The notes: generated by a model not told the origin, from the sequence alone. A DNA stretch of 64,000 bases from Nostoc sp. C052 (GCF_013393905.1 NZ_CP040278.1:124001-188000); one strand, 5' to 3'; counted from the first letter of the stretch, positions 8,171 to 16,036 are shown. A program made the numbers and translations.

Positions 8171-8803
8171 ATGTCTAGCATAGAAACTTGGTCAGATTTT
8201 CTGACAAGACGCAAGTCTGCAATTGATGCCTTCGCCGAAAAATTTGGGCATCTACAATTTGCGATCGCCTATATCCCTTATGAGGATGATCGCAGCTATT
8301 CGACAGACGAACCTAAATTTCCCAAAGCTAGAGAGCTGACCAACGCCGAGGAGATTATTGATTGTCTCAAAGAAAGGAATCTGAATTGGCAAACTCTAGA
8401 AACCGAAGAACAACTCATTGCCGCATTGCAAGATTCTCACAATGATGTTTGGTTTGTAGAACCACTGGCAGCTTACCAAAAACGCAAGCAGGAGCATATC
8501 AGACAAACATTGGAGGCAGAGGCAGCAGAAATAGCCATTAAGTATGGTTGTTTGGTAAATAGCTTGGACTTCTTGGATGCTTGCCAAGCAGAGATGGAGC
8601 GCTTCCAAGACTATCGAGCCGGGATGCAAGAAGATGGTTTATGCATTGGCTATGGTGTCAGTAGAGAGCAATGGTACGAGGAATTTAGCGAGAGTCGAGG
8701 AGACTCCGATCGCATCCAAAAGATTATCGATTGGATAGCGACTAACTTGCCTTTACTCTATGGGCAATGGCAATACCAACAACAAACTCAAACTGAAATT
8801 TAA
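8171..8803 (+). CDS. hypothetical acidic protein, 210 aa
   Basis: Unrecognised protein, rich in Glu, Gln and Trp, predicted largely helical. The leader ATGGAGAACAATATG (8159-8173) gives two in-frame starts; I use the second, preceded by GGAGAA. Residue blocks such as LEAEAAEIAIKYG suggest a helical bundle. It ends just before a 16-bp perfect-stem terminator. It is probably co-expressed with the preceding 96-aa gene. Confidence 0.65.
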   Translation: MSSIETWSDFLTRRKSAIDAFAEKFGHLQFAIAYIPYEDDRSYSTDEPKFPKARELTNAEEIIDCLKERNLNWQTLETEEQLIAALQDSHNDVWFVEPLAAYQKRKQEHIRQTLEAEAAEIAIKYGCLVNSLDFLDACQAEMERFQDYRAGMQEDGLCIGYGVSREQWYEEFSESRGDSDRIQKIIDWIATNLPLLYGQWQYQQQTQTEI

Positions 8804-8809
8804 TAAAAT

Positions 8810-8846
8810 AAAACCCCACTGTTATCAATAACAGTGGGGTTTTATG
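8810..8846 (+). terminator. strong rho-independent terminator
   Basis: Perfect 16-bp arms (8810-8825 and 8828-8843) with a 2-nt loop; the stem's own A and T ends give the U-run. Confidence 0.85.
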
Positions 8847-8898
8847 TTGTACTTGCTAGTTGATGCTAGGCTAAGTAGAAATATTACAGGTTCAATCA

Positions 8899-9357
8899 AT
8901 GAATAAAAATTTAATTGAAAAATTCGCGATCGCCATTTTCTTTATTTTCCTTATTATTGATTTATTCTGGGACATATCGCAGCATTGGAGAATACTAGAT
9001 TATGCAATCGCTGTAGCTGCATTATTGAACGCAGCGATCGCTTTAAATGAAGGCAGAAAATACTTGGTTCGCAAACAAGCGATGGCTAAACTTAATCAAA
9101 GAATAATTGAAATAAATAATGGTATTCGTGAAGAAACTCTGGAAGATTTTGCTAACAAAGGCTTTCCAGAGGATGCAGCAAGGCAAATAATCGTAGGAAT
9201 TTATCTTTCCCACAAAACAGAAGATGCAGACTTATTAAGTTCAAGCATATCCAATCGCGATCCAGAGGAATTATTTAAAATCATCTCTGCTGCGATAAAA
9301 GACAATAAACACGGACAACAAGGAACAATAATTGACGATAACAATCATTTTAACTAA
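8899..9357 (+). CDS. two-helix membrane protein, paralogue of 36187 gene
   Basis: N-terminal membrane segments are visible (about 8-24, IAIFFIFLIIDLFW; and 33-49, AIAVAALLNAAIAL), followed by a basic turn and a helical cytosolic tail. The tail block FPEDAARQIIVGIYLSHKTEDADLL matches FSAEEAEKMVVGLYLGNKPDAANKM in the leftward gene at 35843-36187, so the two belong to one unnamed family. Function is unknown. It is a single-gene unit between terminators. Confidence 0.65.
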   Translation: MNKNLIEKFAIAIFFIFLIIDLFWDISQHWRILDYAIAVAALLNAAIALNEGRKYLVRKQAMAKLNQRIIEINNGIREETLEDFANKGFPEDAARQIIVGIYLSHKTEDADLLSSSISNRDPEELFKIISAAIKDNKHGQQGTIIDDNNHFN

Positions 9358-9358
9358 C

Positions 9359-9394
9359 AAAATCCCGATAGTGCGATCGCACTATCGGGATTTT
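9359..9394. terminator. bidirectional terminator built on a HIP1 palindrome
   Basis: A 36-nt perfect palindrome whose centre is GCGATCGC. It lies between convergent genes and has A/T runs on both sides, so it can stop transcription from either direction. Confidence 0.8.
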
Positions 9395-9406
9395 TAATAA
9401 AAATCT

Positions 9407-10210
9407 TTATCCAAAACCTTTTGATTGTTTGCTGCTTCCTTTGAGCATCACAAGTTTACGATTTGGATCTGGCACTGGAATCAAACCTAAATAATCGGCT
9501 ATTCGTTGGGCGTCTTCATGGGTAATTTCTCCAACAATATTAGCACCACGCCACTGAGCAAGTGTTCTTTTTGCACTTCTAAGCGTTTTGAATTTTATCC
9601 GAGCCTTGTCGTCTCTGTGCATTGACCACAATCTGCTGCTATTAACAACAGAAATAAATAATTCACCATGCACAATCCCTTGATCTACTAATTCGCTAGC
9701 TCCATAAGTTATGGCAAATTCCTGATTGAGAAAGATTACTCTTTTACTGGCGATCGCCATTGCCACTGATACAGCATCAATGATATCTGCTAGAAATTTG
9801 TGCAGTCTATAGCGATAAAATCGCTCTATTAAGTCTCGCTCACCTGTACTTCTCCAGTAAGCTATGGTTCCATAGACTGTTTCTGTAAATCCATAGAAAA
9901 CTGCAATTTGTTCTTTTGATAACCTGAAATCGGGCTTAATTGACATTTGCGTTAAAACCGCAGCCTCGCGCAAAATCATTGATTTAGCAACATCGATATC
10001 GGATAGGGAATTTTCAGTAACTGCCTGCAAAATTACTTGTAAAGATAGGTGCAAAGCAGCAGCGCATGGATTCGTTCGTTTTATTTCTTGAAATGTTGCC
10101 CTATCAAATGTTTCGGCTTTATCCCACTTTTTGGAGATCGCATTGATTCTTCGTTTGTCTGCTGAGGTAGCAGTCCTATTGTAAGCTAAGTCAGATTTTG
10201 TCATACTCAC
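9407..10210 (-). CDS. hypothetical protein, 267 aa
   Basis: Unrecognised. The N-terminal third is basic (ADKRRINAISKKWDK). The middle is helical with a conserved-looking RLHKFLADIIDAVSVAMAIASK. The C-terminus contains THEDAQRIADYLGLIP, which resembles a small helix-turn-helix, and a basic tail (GSSKQSKGFG). DNA or RNA binding is possible but not shown. It ends at the shared palindromic terminator. Confidence 0.6.
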   Translation of the reverse strand: MSMTKSDLAYNRTATSADKRRINAISKKWDKAETFDRATFQEIKRTNPCAAALHLSLQVILQAVTENSLSDIDVAKSMILREAAVLTQMSIKPDFRLSKEQIAVFYGFTETVYGTIAYWRSTGERDLIERFYRYRLHKFLADIIDAVSVAMAIASKRVIFLNQEFAITYGASELVDQGIVHGELFISVVNSSRLWSMHRDDKARIKFKTLRSAKRTLAQWRGANIVGEITHEDAQRIADYLGLIPVPDPNRKLVMLKGSSKQSKGFG

Positions 10211-10290
10211 TGTTTTTAATTAGTTGTGCGTTGCTTTAGCAAGAAAAGCAGAAGGTAATTTTGACTCCTGCTCTCTGTCTTCTACAAAAA

Positions 10291-10506
10291 TTAAAGCTCA
10301 GACTCAAAAACTTCTTCTAGAATTTTACATCCAGTAGCAGCCATGCCAATCGAACTACCAAAAGTCTTTCGCCACTCTCGCCAAGCAGCTTGTTCGATCG
10401 CTGAATTGCCGTTGATTTCGATACTTTCAGCATCAACCCAAACTGTTATCTCGTTTTGATAATTACCCTCGTGGACTCTACATCTAAATCCTCTTTGATC
10501 GCTCAC
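10291..10506 (-). CDS. hypothetical protein, 71 aa, GTG start
   Basis: Unrecognised. The GTG start at 10506 follows TTATGGAGCAAAATTGTG, a variant of the recurring leader in which the usual ATG position is shifted by a frame. The first half is probably beta (RCRVHEGNYQNEITVWVDA), the second helical. It follows the 10531 gene and is likely its operon partner. Confidence 0.55.
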   Translation of the reverse strand: MSDQRGFRCRVHEGNYQNEITVWVDAESIEINGNSAIEQAAWREWRKTFGSSIGMAATGCKILEEVFESEL

Positions 10507-10530
10507 AATTTTGCTCCATAAATTAAACTA

Positions 10531-10764
10531 TTAGATGGCTGATACTTCTAGCGACTTACCTTGTTTATGGACAAAGACTTGGTAGGATGAATCGTATGTT
10601 CTAGGAAAAACTGCCATCCAATTATCTCCTGAACGTCTTAACGGTTGTTCTAAATAAGTAATATTATTTTCAAAGGCCCATTGCTTCAACAATGACAATT
10701 TGTAAAGTTCATTGTGCTTTAAAAAGCAAGGCTTCAACTCATCAATCAAATCTTGTGTGGTCAT
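10531..10764 (-). CDS. hypothetical protein, 77 aa
   Basis: Unrecognised small protein. The leader ATGGAGAACAAAATG is complete here (10776-10762 on the minus strand), so translation may begin at 10776 (MENKM...) or 10764; the Shine-Dalgarno GGAGAA favours 10764. An N-terminal helix with 'DLIDELKPCF' is followed by strands. Promoter-like TGTTATATTG lies upstream, divergent from the 10915 gene. Confidence 0.6.
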   Translation of the reverse strand: MTTQDLIDELKPCFLKHNELYKLSLLKQWAFENNITYLEQPLRRSGDNWMAVFPRTYDSSYQVFVHKQGKSLEVSAI

Positions 10765-10858
10765 TTTGTTCTCCATGTCTACTGTTATATTGTATCTTTT
10801 ATTTGCTTATTTATACCTATGCAAACCATAAAAAGTGTCAATAATAACATCCTAAAAC

Positions 10859-10897
10859 TGCGTAAGAATATAGCAAAATGATACAATGTAAGTATTG
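10859..10897 (+). promoter_or_regulatory. probable promoter, TACAATGTAAGTAT
   Basis: The -10 TACAAT (10882-10887) is followed by GTAAGTATTG, 28 bp before the start at 10915. A weak -35 (TGCGTA, 10859-10864) is 17 bp away. It is the best example of the shared promoter of this window. Confidence 0.45.
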
Positions 10898-10914
10898 CTT
10901 TTGAAAATACAAAG

Positions 10915-11409
10915 ATGGAGAACAATTTAACTTTATTGATTGAATTAATTCAACAAGAAGCAATTATAATTGAAAACTTTGTACACAGCGAAGATTTGAA
11001 ATATAAAAGCTTTTGTGGTTTTTTACTAAAGTATGGTCAAGCATATCCTAAAAAAATAAAGCGGACATTTACAGGAGAAGAGAGGCAATGTTTTCGTAAT
11101 TGCACTATAGGAATACTAGAAAATAAAAATTTAATATACTGCGAAGGCTACGCGATTAATCAAATATTCCCATTTAAAACACACCATGCTTGGCTGATTA
11201 ACGAATTAGGAGAAGTTATCGATCCCACATGGGATAACGAGGATGGTATTGATAATGCTTACTTTGGAATCGCTTTCAAACCAGATTTTGTTTGTAAAAT
11301 TGCAAACAAAACTAAGCATTATGGAGTACTAACAAATGAAAGATTGCTCCGAGGCTTTCTCAGAAATGGACTACCAAAAAATAGCTATTTAGCAAAGGAT
11401 TCTTTGTAA
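10915..11409 (+). CDS. transglutaminase/papain-fold-like protein
   Basis: A Cys-His-Asp set in the right order and context is visible: RQCFRNC (C59), THHAWL (H91) and VIDPTW (D103), with YCEGYA before the His and YFGIAF after the Asp. This resembles small transglutaminase-like/papain-fold proteins of phages and bacteria. Such folds can be proteases, amidases or acyl transferases, and the substrate here is unknown. The leader is ATGGAGAACAAT without the second ATG, so the first ATG is the start. The next gene begins 4 bp downstream. Confidence 0.55.
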   Translation: MENNLTLLIELIQQEAIIIENFVHSEDLKYKSFCGFLLKYGQAYPKKIKRTFTGEERQCFRNCTIGILENKNLIYCEGYAINQIFPFKTHHAWLINELGEVIDPTWDNEDGIDNAYFGIAFKPDFVCKIANKTKHYGVLTNERLLRGFLRNGLPKNSYLAKDSL

Positions 11410-11413
11410 AAAG

Positions 11414-11647
11414 ATGAAGAAGTCAACTAAGGTAACAATTGAAGATTTGAGTATTAGAGCTATTAGCGCGATCGCCAATAGCGAGAATTTCGTTCAAGAC
11501 GTAGCCGACAATGTTGGACACATGGTAGATAATGTAGGACATACGGAGTGGTTCCGAGTCCAGGTGATGTTCTGGCTGATTAATGACTATCAAAAGTATG
11601 CCCATCTGCGACAAGAATTAGAACAAGATTGGGAACAATTATTTTAA
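11414..11647 (+). CDS. hypothetical protein, 77 aa
   Basis: Unrecognised. It starts 4 bp after the transglutaminase-like gene and is almost certainly in the same operon. It has a short internal repeat (DNVGHMVDNVGHTEW) and an acidic C-terminal helix (LRQELEQDWEQLF). It ends at a 15-bp stem terminator. Confidence 0.6.
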   Translation: MKKSTKVTIEDLSIRAISAIANSENFVQDVADNVGHMVDNVGHTEWFRVQVMFWLINDYQKYAHLRQELEQDWEQLF

Positions 11648-11651
11648 ACGA

Positions 11652-11690
11652 AAAAGCCGTTTATCTCTATAGATAAACGGCTTTTCTATT
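11652..11690. terminator. rho-independent terminator, bidirectional
   Basis: Perfect 15-bp arms (11652-11666 and 11671-11685), loop CTAT, A-run and T-run on either side; it separates convergent genes. Confidence 0.85.
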
Positions 11691-11717
11691 GTCAACTCAG
11701 CTTTTGTGAGTGCTTAG

Positions 11718-12317
11718 TTAAAAAGGCTGGATTCTGTTGTCTCGCCAGGGATGCTTCCCTAGCGCCATAATTACGTAGCAGTACTCCAATAGATTAGGAG
11801 TACGGTTTTGGTAACTGCTGCGGGTAACTATGTAGTAGTTGTCCGCAGCAGTTCGTACCTGTACCCAGTCGGGTTGAGGAGCTAAAAAGGTTGCAATAAT
11901 TAAGTTATCACTTTTTTCCTCTCTCAAATTTATGATTTCTTGGTTGAGTAGATGTTGCCTATACATTCTTGGCAAGGGTATTATCCCCCTATCAAACAAA
12001 TAGTCGGGGCACGATCGACTCAAAGAAATCAAGAAATTTTTTTCAATTTTTTCTACCCTTAAACAAGGGTAGAACGTTTTCCATAACGAACTGAGTTCGT
12101 ACATCGGAATCAGAGATTTCACCTCTTCATCAAAGAACAAAAATCCACCCACATTTGATGGTTCTGCTCGTTTGATGCAAGCTTCAGTTAGGAATGGCGA
12201 TCGTGATAAACAAATCGCCAATCCACCAAAGTATTCACTGCTGACAAAATAAATTCCATTCGAGATTTCATTAATCTCATCGGCAATTCCCCAAGGGGTA
12301 ATTCTTGGTACTGGCAT
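11718..12317 (-). CDS. hypothetical protein, 199 aa
   Basis: Unrecognised. The full leader ATGGAGAACAAAATG (12329-12315 on the minus strand) allows starts at 12329 or 12317; I use 12317. The chain is mixed alpha/beta with a Cys-Pro pair (RSCPDYLFDRG) and aromatic-rich strands (PDWVQVRTAADNYYIV). No catalytic motif is clear. It follows the 12335 gene by a few bases and shares its promoter. Confidence 0.6.
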   Translation of the reverse strand: MPVPRITPWGIADEINEISNGIYFVSSEYFGGLAICLSRSPFLTEACIKRAEPSNVGGFLFFDEEVKSLIPMYELSSLWKTFYPCLRVEKIEKNFLISLSRSCPDYLFDRGIIPLPRMYRQHLLNQEIINLREEKSDNLIIATFLAPQPDWVQVRTAADNYYIVTRSSYQNRTPNLLEYCYVIMALGKHPWRDNRIQPF

Positions 12318-12334
12318 TTTGTTCTCCATTTATT

Positions 12335-12625
12335 TTAATCAATTGATTCTGCCAAAAAGGATGGGTGTCCTTTGGCAAGAGCAACATTGTTGATGTAAAT
12401 CAACATATCTTCCAAACTTGTCAGATTAGCCCTGGCAATTGCATTAGCAATTTTCGTTGCATTAGCGATCGCCTGTTCGGCATTTCTCTGTTGGATGAGA
12501 ATGTTGGAGTTGGACAACAGTATTCGGATTACTGGGCTTGCAGGATTGTCCACATACACACCAGAACCCACATGCAAAGAAGAGTACAAATTTGCAGTGT
12601 ACTCTTGAGCCAAAATATTATTCAT
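12335..12625 (-). CDS. hypothetical protein, 96 aa
   Basis: Unrecognised. I take the ATG at 12625, preceded by CTCAGGAATG; an upstream in-frame ATG at 12721 lies in the terminator/promoter region and is rejected. The C-terminal two thirds are Ala/Asn/Ile-rich helices (AEQAIANATKIANAIARANL). First gene of a two-gene operon under an apparently regulated promoter. Confidence 0.6.
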   Translation of the reverse strand: MNNILAQEYTANLYSSLHVGSGVYVDNPASPVIRILLSNSNILIQQRNAEQAIANATKIANAIARANLTSLEDMLIYINNVALAKGHPSFLAESID

Positions 12626-12650
12626 AGTTGCATTCCTGAGAATTGAAGAT

Positions 12651-12700
12651 ATTACGCAGATGCGTAATACAATTATAACAATAATAGTACTTAGATACAA
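12651..12700 (-). promoter_or_regulatory. sigma70-type promoter with operator palindrome
   Basis: On the minus strand TTGTAT (12700-12695), 17 bp, then TATAAT (12677-12672). Immediately downstream, at the expected start of transcription, is an 18-bp dyad ATTACGCA-GA-TGCGTAAT (12651-12668). A repressor bound there would block initiation; its identity is unknown. Confidence 0.65.
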
Positions 12701-12705
12701 GAATG

Positions 12706-12741
12706 AAAAAGCTCCAGTCAAGTTAATGACTGGAGCTTTTT
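12706..12741 (-). terminator. rho-independent terminator
   Basis: Perfect 15-bp arms AAAAAGCTCCAGTCA/TGACTGGAGCTTTTT just after the stop of the leftward gene at 12742. Confidence 0.85.
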
Positions 12742-13188
12742 TTATTCGATTGGTGGATGCTCTGCTACATATTCTTTTACTAAGCGCTTGATTTGCGACT
12801 CCATTACATCCATGTGTCCGTCAACATCAGCATAATAGTCATGTTGATTCAATGCTGCAATTAATCCAGCAACAGCAGCAGAAACCGCTTGCTCTTGCTT
12901 GCCTTCAGGGCTTGCATTAAAAGCTTCTTTTTTCTGCCTCTTTTCCAATTCCCGGCGTTTTTGTTCTGCGACAATTTCTTGCACCCTTTCTAAAGAACAA
13001 AGACGTTTGCGAATGTACATATCGCCCATCTCCACGCCATTTGGCGAGAATCTTCTGCCATCTTGTAATCTTACTTGTCCAGTTGGGGTAACTGCGGCAA
13101 CAATTCCAATTTCAGCTGTTGTGTTGTAATTACTTTCACGGTAAGAAATTCCTATTTGCTGACCCACAACTAATTCTTTGATATTCAT
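12742..13188 (-). CDS. hypothetical protein with charged coiled region, 148 aa
   Basis: Unrecognised. Residues 1-55 are beta-rich and SH3/KOW-like in feel (GIVAAVTPTGQVRLQDGRRF). Residues 68-92 are a highly charged helix (VAEQKRRELEKRQKKEAF) likely to be coiled coil. The C-terminus is acidic. A candidate 36-aa gene ends 3 bp upstream. Confidence 0.65.
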   Translation of the reverse strand: MNIKELVVGQQIGISYRESNYNTTAEIGIVAAVTPTGQVRLQDGRRFSPNGVEMGDMYIRKRLCSLERVQEIVAEQKRRELEKRQKKEAFNASPEGKQEQAVSAAVAGLIAALNQHDYYADVDGHMDVMESQIKRLVKEYVAEHPPIE

Positions 13189-13191
13189 ATT

Positions 13192-13302
13192 TTAAGCAAT
13201 TTTTTCCACATTTGTAATTTTAAACCCTCGAATATCGAAGATTGTGTAATTATTATCCTCCCCTTCAAGAGGAGAGAGAATATTGTAAATCAAACTTGTC
13301 AA
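13192..13302 (-). CDS. possible 36-aa protein, TTG start
   Basis: A short open frame ends 3 bp before the 148-aa gene. The TTG start follows GGAACAAAATATCAG, which resembles the recurring leader with ATC where ATG is expected. The C-terminal part (NNYTIFDIRGFKITNVEKIA) looks like real protein. It may be a degraded gene that lost its ATG. Confidence 0.3.
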   Translation of the reverse strand: MTSLIYNILSPLEGEDNNYTIFDIRGFKITNVEKIA

Positions 13303-13364
13303 ACTGATATTTTGTTCCGTGATAAAGTTCGAGCATTTTGTTGTCCTATTTGTAGTTATATTAA

Positions 13365-13386
13365 AGGCTGTACTAATGTACAGCCT
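13365..13386. terminator. hairpin between leftward genes
   Basis: Perfect 9-bp stem AGGCTGTAC/GTACAGCCT with loop TAAT; short T-rich run on the minus strand. It probably terminates the gene that ends at 13445. Confidence 0.45.
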
Positions 13387-13444
13387 CCAGTTGAATTATT
13401 TGTCAAGACTGCTACTCATAATGAGTATTTGCTCTTTAACAAAA

Positions 13445-13759
13445 TCAGTTACCAAAATTGGCGATCGCGTTGCAACTAAAATATTCAAAGGTTTTTGCGA
13501 ACCCAAGGGCATTGCTGGAAAATCTGTCGCAAAGTGGATCATCAATAGTCCCATCGCATCTTTGTTTGAGCTTGTATGGACGGGGAGAATATACAGATAA
13601 CGTCAGTACCTTGTTGGCAAAAAGCTCCTCGATAATTCCTTTCGGTGTTTTCCACACTTTTTCACATATAGGAGCATTGTCTCTTTCTCTTGACCACTCT
13701 ACTTGAGAAATCAATTCGTATTTGTCTTTTTCAGTAACTGGATACTTGCGTGGACGCAT
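13445..13759 (-). CDS. hypothetical basic protein, 104 aa
   Basis: Unrecognised. The N-terminus is basic (MRPRKYPVTEKDKYELISQ). It contains five Cys but no ordered motif. Overlapping open frames on the plus strand are rejected because this one has a promoter and dyad immediately upstream. The C-terminus (FEYFSCNAIANFGN) ends on a HIP1 site. Confidence 0.5.
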   Translation of the reverse strand: MRPRKYPVTEKDKYELISQVEWSRERDNAPICEKVWKTPKGIIEELFANKVLTLSVYSPRPYKLKQRCDGTIDDPLCDRFSSNALGFAKTFEYFSCNAIANFGN

Positions 13760-13780
13760 TTTCTCTCTATGTAAGGTTTA

Positions 13781-13812
13781 ACTACCAAAAGGTAGTCTAT
13801 ATAAGTATTGTA
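13781..13812 (-). promoter_or_regulatory. promoter-like region with ACTACC dyad
   Basis: The inverted repeat ACTACC-AAAA-GGTAGT (13781-13796) adjoins TATATA and TACAAT boxes on the minus strand (13798-13812), 22 bp before the leftward start. It is a plausible operator for the 104-aa gene. Confidence 0.45.
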
Positions 13813-13917
13813 GCTATTTAATGCTTGGGCAAACAGGTAATATGTAAAGTTTTTGCAATAATTAACATACTTGTATGGATAAATATGCGATACTTCTTTC
13901 AACAGGGGGAACAAAAT

Positions 13918-15105
13918 ATGACAGAGATGGCAATCCAAAGTCCAAGGAAAACAGGGCTATCGCCGAAAATTTCAGAACTAATAGAAGGAATGGTCAGCAA
14001 TGCCAGTAAAGTAAAGAGTAAGAACTATGCTAGTCCCGAACCACTCACAGCCAGTCTTGCGAAGAAATTAAAAAGCAATTTGAAGCTGATGCGATCGCAA
14101 GCTTTGTATTTGTTGGATATTTCAATTCAGATAGGCAAAGGCACGTCGAACATTCAGTTGAGATTGGAGGATATCAAGCTACCCAAGAAGCATTCTGGAC
14201 TCTTGGAAGAAAAAAACATCAAGACGATGATTCCGGTTAGCAAAATACTACAGCAAGCCAAGAGTGCCTTGTATTGTGAGCGAGCCAAAATTATGGACAC
14301 TTACTACAAGAGGTTTGGTCAGCTTTGGGTAGTGCCGGAAGAAAACTTTGTCGCTGTCCAAGAGGCTCTAAAAAAGCTTTACGAGGTATTGGATAAGCAA
14401 AGAGCTAAAATTCTCGATAGCTACAATATCTCTTGTCGGCAGTTTCTTCAAGATATTGCAGATATCTGTGCTAGCAGTCGTTTTGACTACGACAAGACTA
14501 GGATTATCCTGGAATATTACTTGGATAAATTCCCGAAAGCAGCAGATATTCAAAACAACCTGCAAATTACAATTTCCCCACCAATCAAGTTGCCAAGCAT
14601 TAGTGAAATGATGCTGGAGGATGCAAGGCTTGCCGAAGCCCAAACAACTTACTTAAGGGAGAATTTAGCTCAGGAGCGATTGAGTCGCGAACAAGCAGCG
14701 GTACGGGAAGTTCTGGAATTGGCCAAATCACAAATCAAGGAGCATTTAGGGGAAATAATCGACCAAGCCAGATCCCACTTCCTGGGATTGGTGAACGAGC
14801 GACTCCAGTATTTGCTTAAGAATCAACCAATCAACAATGCTGCCGAAAAGCGGAAATTTCAAAATGCACTCAAGGAAATGCAGCGATTTATCGAATATCA
14901 AGATTCCTCCATTACAGGTATGTTTGCAGAAATCCAGGAACTAGGGGAACTGCTCCAAGGTAAAACCTACACCGCAGATTCTAGAAGGCAAGAACTGATA
15001 GCAAAAATTGAGCAGTTTTATCGAAAACACGAACCGCAATTCCAAAGTTTCAAAGTTGAAGGTACGGGACATCGCTTCAGAGCGATCGCCAGTTTAGAAA
15101 TGTAG
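13918..15105 (+). CDS. helical protein of the Ycf46-like module, 395 aa
   Basis: First gene of the AAA+ module. I start at ATG 13918 after GGGGGAACAAAAT, not at the upstream 13825. The protein is almost entirely helical. Residues about 1-45 are basic and flexible, the middle carries YKRFGQLWVVPEENFVAVQ, and residues about 245-380 form long charged helices (coiled-coil likely). There is no ATP-binding motif. In bacterial three-part AAA+ modules such a helical protein often acts as substrate, adaptor or scaffold. The DUF1257 gene starts 28 bp downstream. No family name can be given. Confidence 0.7.
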   Translation: MTEMAIQSPRKTGLSPKISELIEGMVSNASKVKSKNYASPEPLTASLAKKLKSNLKLMRSQALYLLDISIQIGKGTSNIQLRLEDIKLPKKHSGLLEEKNIKTMIPVSKILQQAKSALYCERAKIMDTYYKRFGQLWVVPEENFVAVQEALKKLYEVLDKQRAKILDSYNISCRQFLQDIADICASSRFDYDKTRIILEYYLDKFPKAADIQNNLQITISPPIKLPSISEMMLEDARLAEAQTTYLRENLAQERLSREQAAVREVLELAKSQIKEHLGEIIDQARSHFLGLVNERLQYLLKNQPINNAAEKRKFQNALKEMQRFIEYQDSSITGMFAEIQELGELLQGKTYTADSRRQELIAKIEQFYRKHEPQFQSFKVEGTGHRFRAIASLEM

Positions 15106-15133
15106 TTATTTTTGTAAATTCGAGGAAAAAACC

Positions 15134-15700
15134 ATGTCGCACATTTCACATATCAAAGTCGGATTGAAGTCAAAAGAGTTGATTGAATCTGCCCTGAAGA
15201 GATTTGAATTATTCGCTACTGAAGTCGAGGGCAGGCTTCACGTTGATGGCAACCAATTTGGAGTTCCCAAATATTACCTCGATTTTGTCTATTCAGAAAA
15301 TGCCCAAGAATACGAAATCGTTACCGATACTTGGGCACTTAATTTGTACGAGTCAACGCTGCCAAAAAACTTCATCAAGGAATTCACTTTAGAGTACACC
15401 AAACAAATGGTGCAAGCAGAAGGTCAAAAGCTGGGACTCAACGCTAGTGAGTGGGAATCGGATGGTAAAGGTAGTTTACGAATTGTTCTTGCTTCTTCTA
15501 CTGCCCAGATGAATGTGCAAATCGCAGCCAACAATATTGTCAGTGTTAGCGTCGCCGGGATGATTGGGGCTAGCTGCCAGCAATTCTCTGCTCAGTTGGA
15601 GAATGCACTAGGAGCAATCCAAACTACTCAACTCACAGCAGAATTTTATGCTGGACAAGAAGAAGCTATGGCCCAACAACAAATTACAACTGGTTGGTAA
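15134..15700 (+). CDS. DUF1257 (Ycf35-like) fused to DUF2997-like domain
   Basis: Residues 1-115 resemble DUF1257/Ycf35: it begins MSHISHIK, has a beta-rich middle ending in YEIVTDTWALN, then EFTLEYTKQMVQAEGQKLG (Ycf35 proteins begin MSHFSxIK and have a similar Y..K...A...G helix). Residues 115-175 resemble DUF2997: strand SLRIVL, SVSVAGMIGASC (C148), then LENALG and TTQLTAEFY. These are normally two separate adjacent genes, so this appears to be a fusion. The function of both domains is unknown; both occur next to Ycf46-type ATPases. Shine-Dalgarno GAGGAA is 8 bp upstream. Confidence 0.7.
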   Translation: MSHISHIKVGLKSKELIESALKRFELFATEVEGRLHVDGNQFGVPKYYLDFVYSENAQEYEIVTDTWALNLYESTLPKNFIKEFTLEYTKQMVQAEGQKLGLNASEWESDGKGSLRIVLASSTAQMNVQIAANNIVSVSVAGMIGASCQQFSAQLENALGAIQTTQLTAEFYAGQEEAMAQQQITTGW

Positions 15701-15703
15701 ACA

Positions 15704-15955
15704 ATGACCCAAATCGAACCAAAGATATCTCCTGAAGAAGCTAAAAAGCTGCTGCTTGAGAGCATCGATTCAATGAGCAGATATATGGTCAAACTGAAAA
15801 AATCAGCGCAGGAAGGGCATCTAGACCCTTTAGACCTAGATGTGGTGAAATCATGTGCAGAAGATATCGCGACTTATGCCGCGATCGCCGAGTGGAAAAA
15901 TGTCGTTGACTGGACGCCCTATCTCCAGCAATTGAAATCTGTACTTGAAGAATAA
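15704..15955 (+). CDS. small acidic protein of the AAA+ module, 83 aa
   Basis: Starts 3 bp after the DUF1257 gene, so translation is coupled. It is a helical hairpin-like protein (ISPEEAKKLLLESIDSMSRY, then DLDVVKSCAEDIATYAAIAE). Not recognised. Its place between the DUF1257 fusion and the ATPase suggests a structural subunit or adaptor. A HIP1-based hairpin follows the stop. Confidence 0.65.
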   Translation: MTQIEPKISPEEAKKLLLESIDSMSRYMVKLKKSAQEGHLDPLDLDVVKSCAEDIATYAAIAEWKNVVDWTPYLQQLKSVLEE

Positions 15956-15960
15956 TGCAA

Positions 15961-15998
15961 AAGTGCGATCGCGACTTTAGCGCATCGCGATCGCACTT
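15961..15998 (+). other. HIP1-containing hairpin in the module
   Basis: Perfect 14-bp arms (15961-15974 and 15985-15998), each carrying a HIP1 core, loop of 10 nt, no T-run. It sits between the 83-aa gene and the ATPase start and could set differential mRNA stability rather than stop transcription. Confidence 0.5.
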
Positions 15999-16036
15999 CA
16001 TATATAGCTCCAATGTAATCTAGGATAACGCAACGC

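Noticed and set aside
13319..13706. Plus-strand frames opposite the 104-aa gene
   Set aside because: No ribosome site; the minus-strand frame has promoter and dyad upstream.
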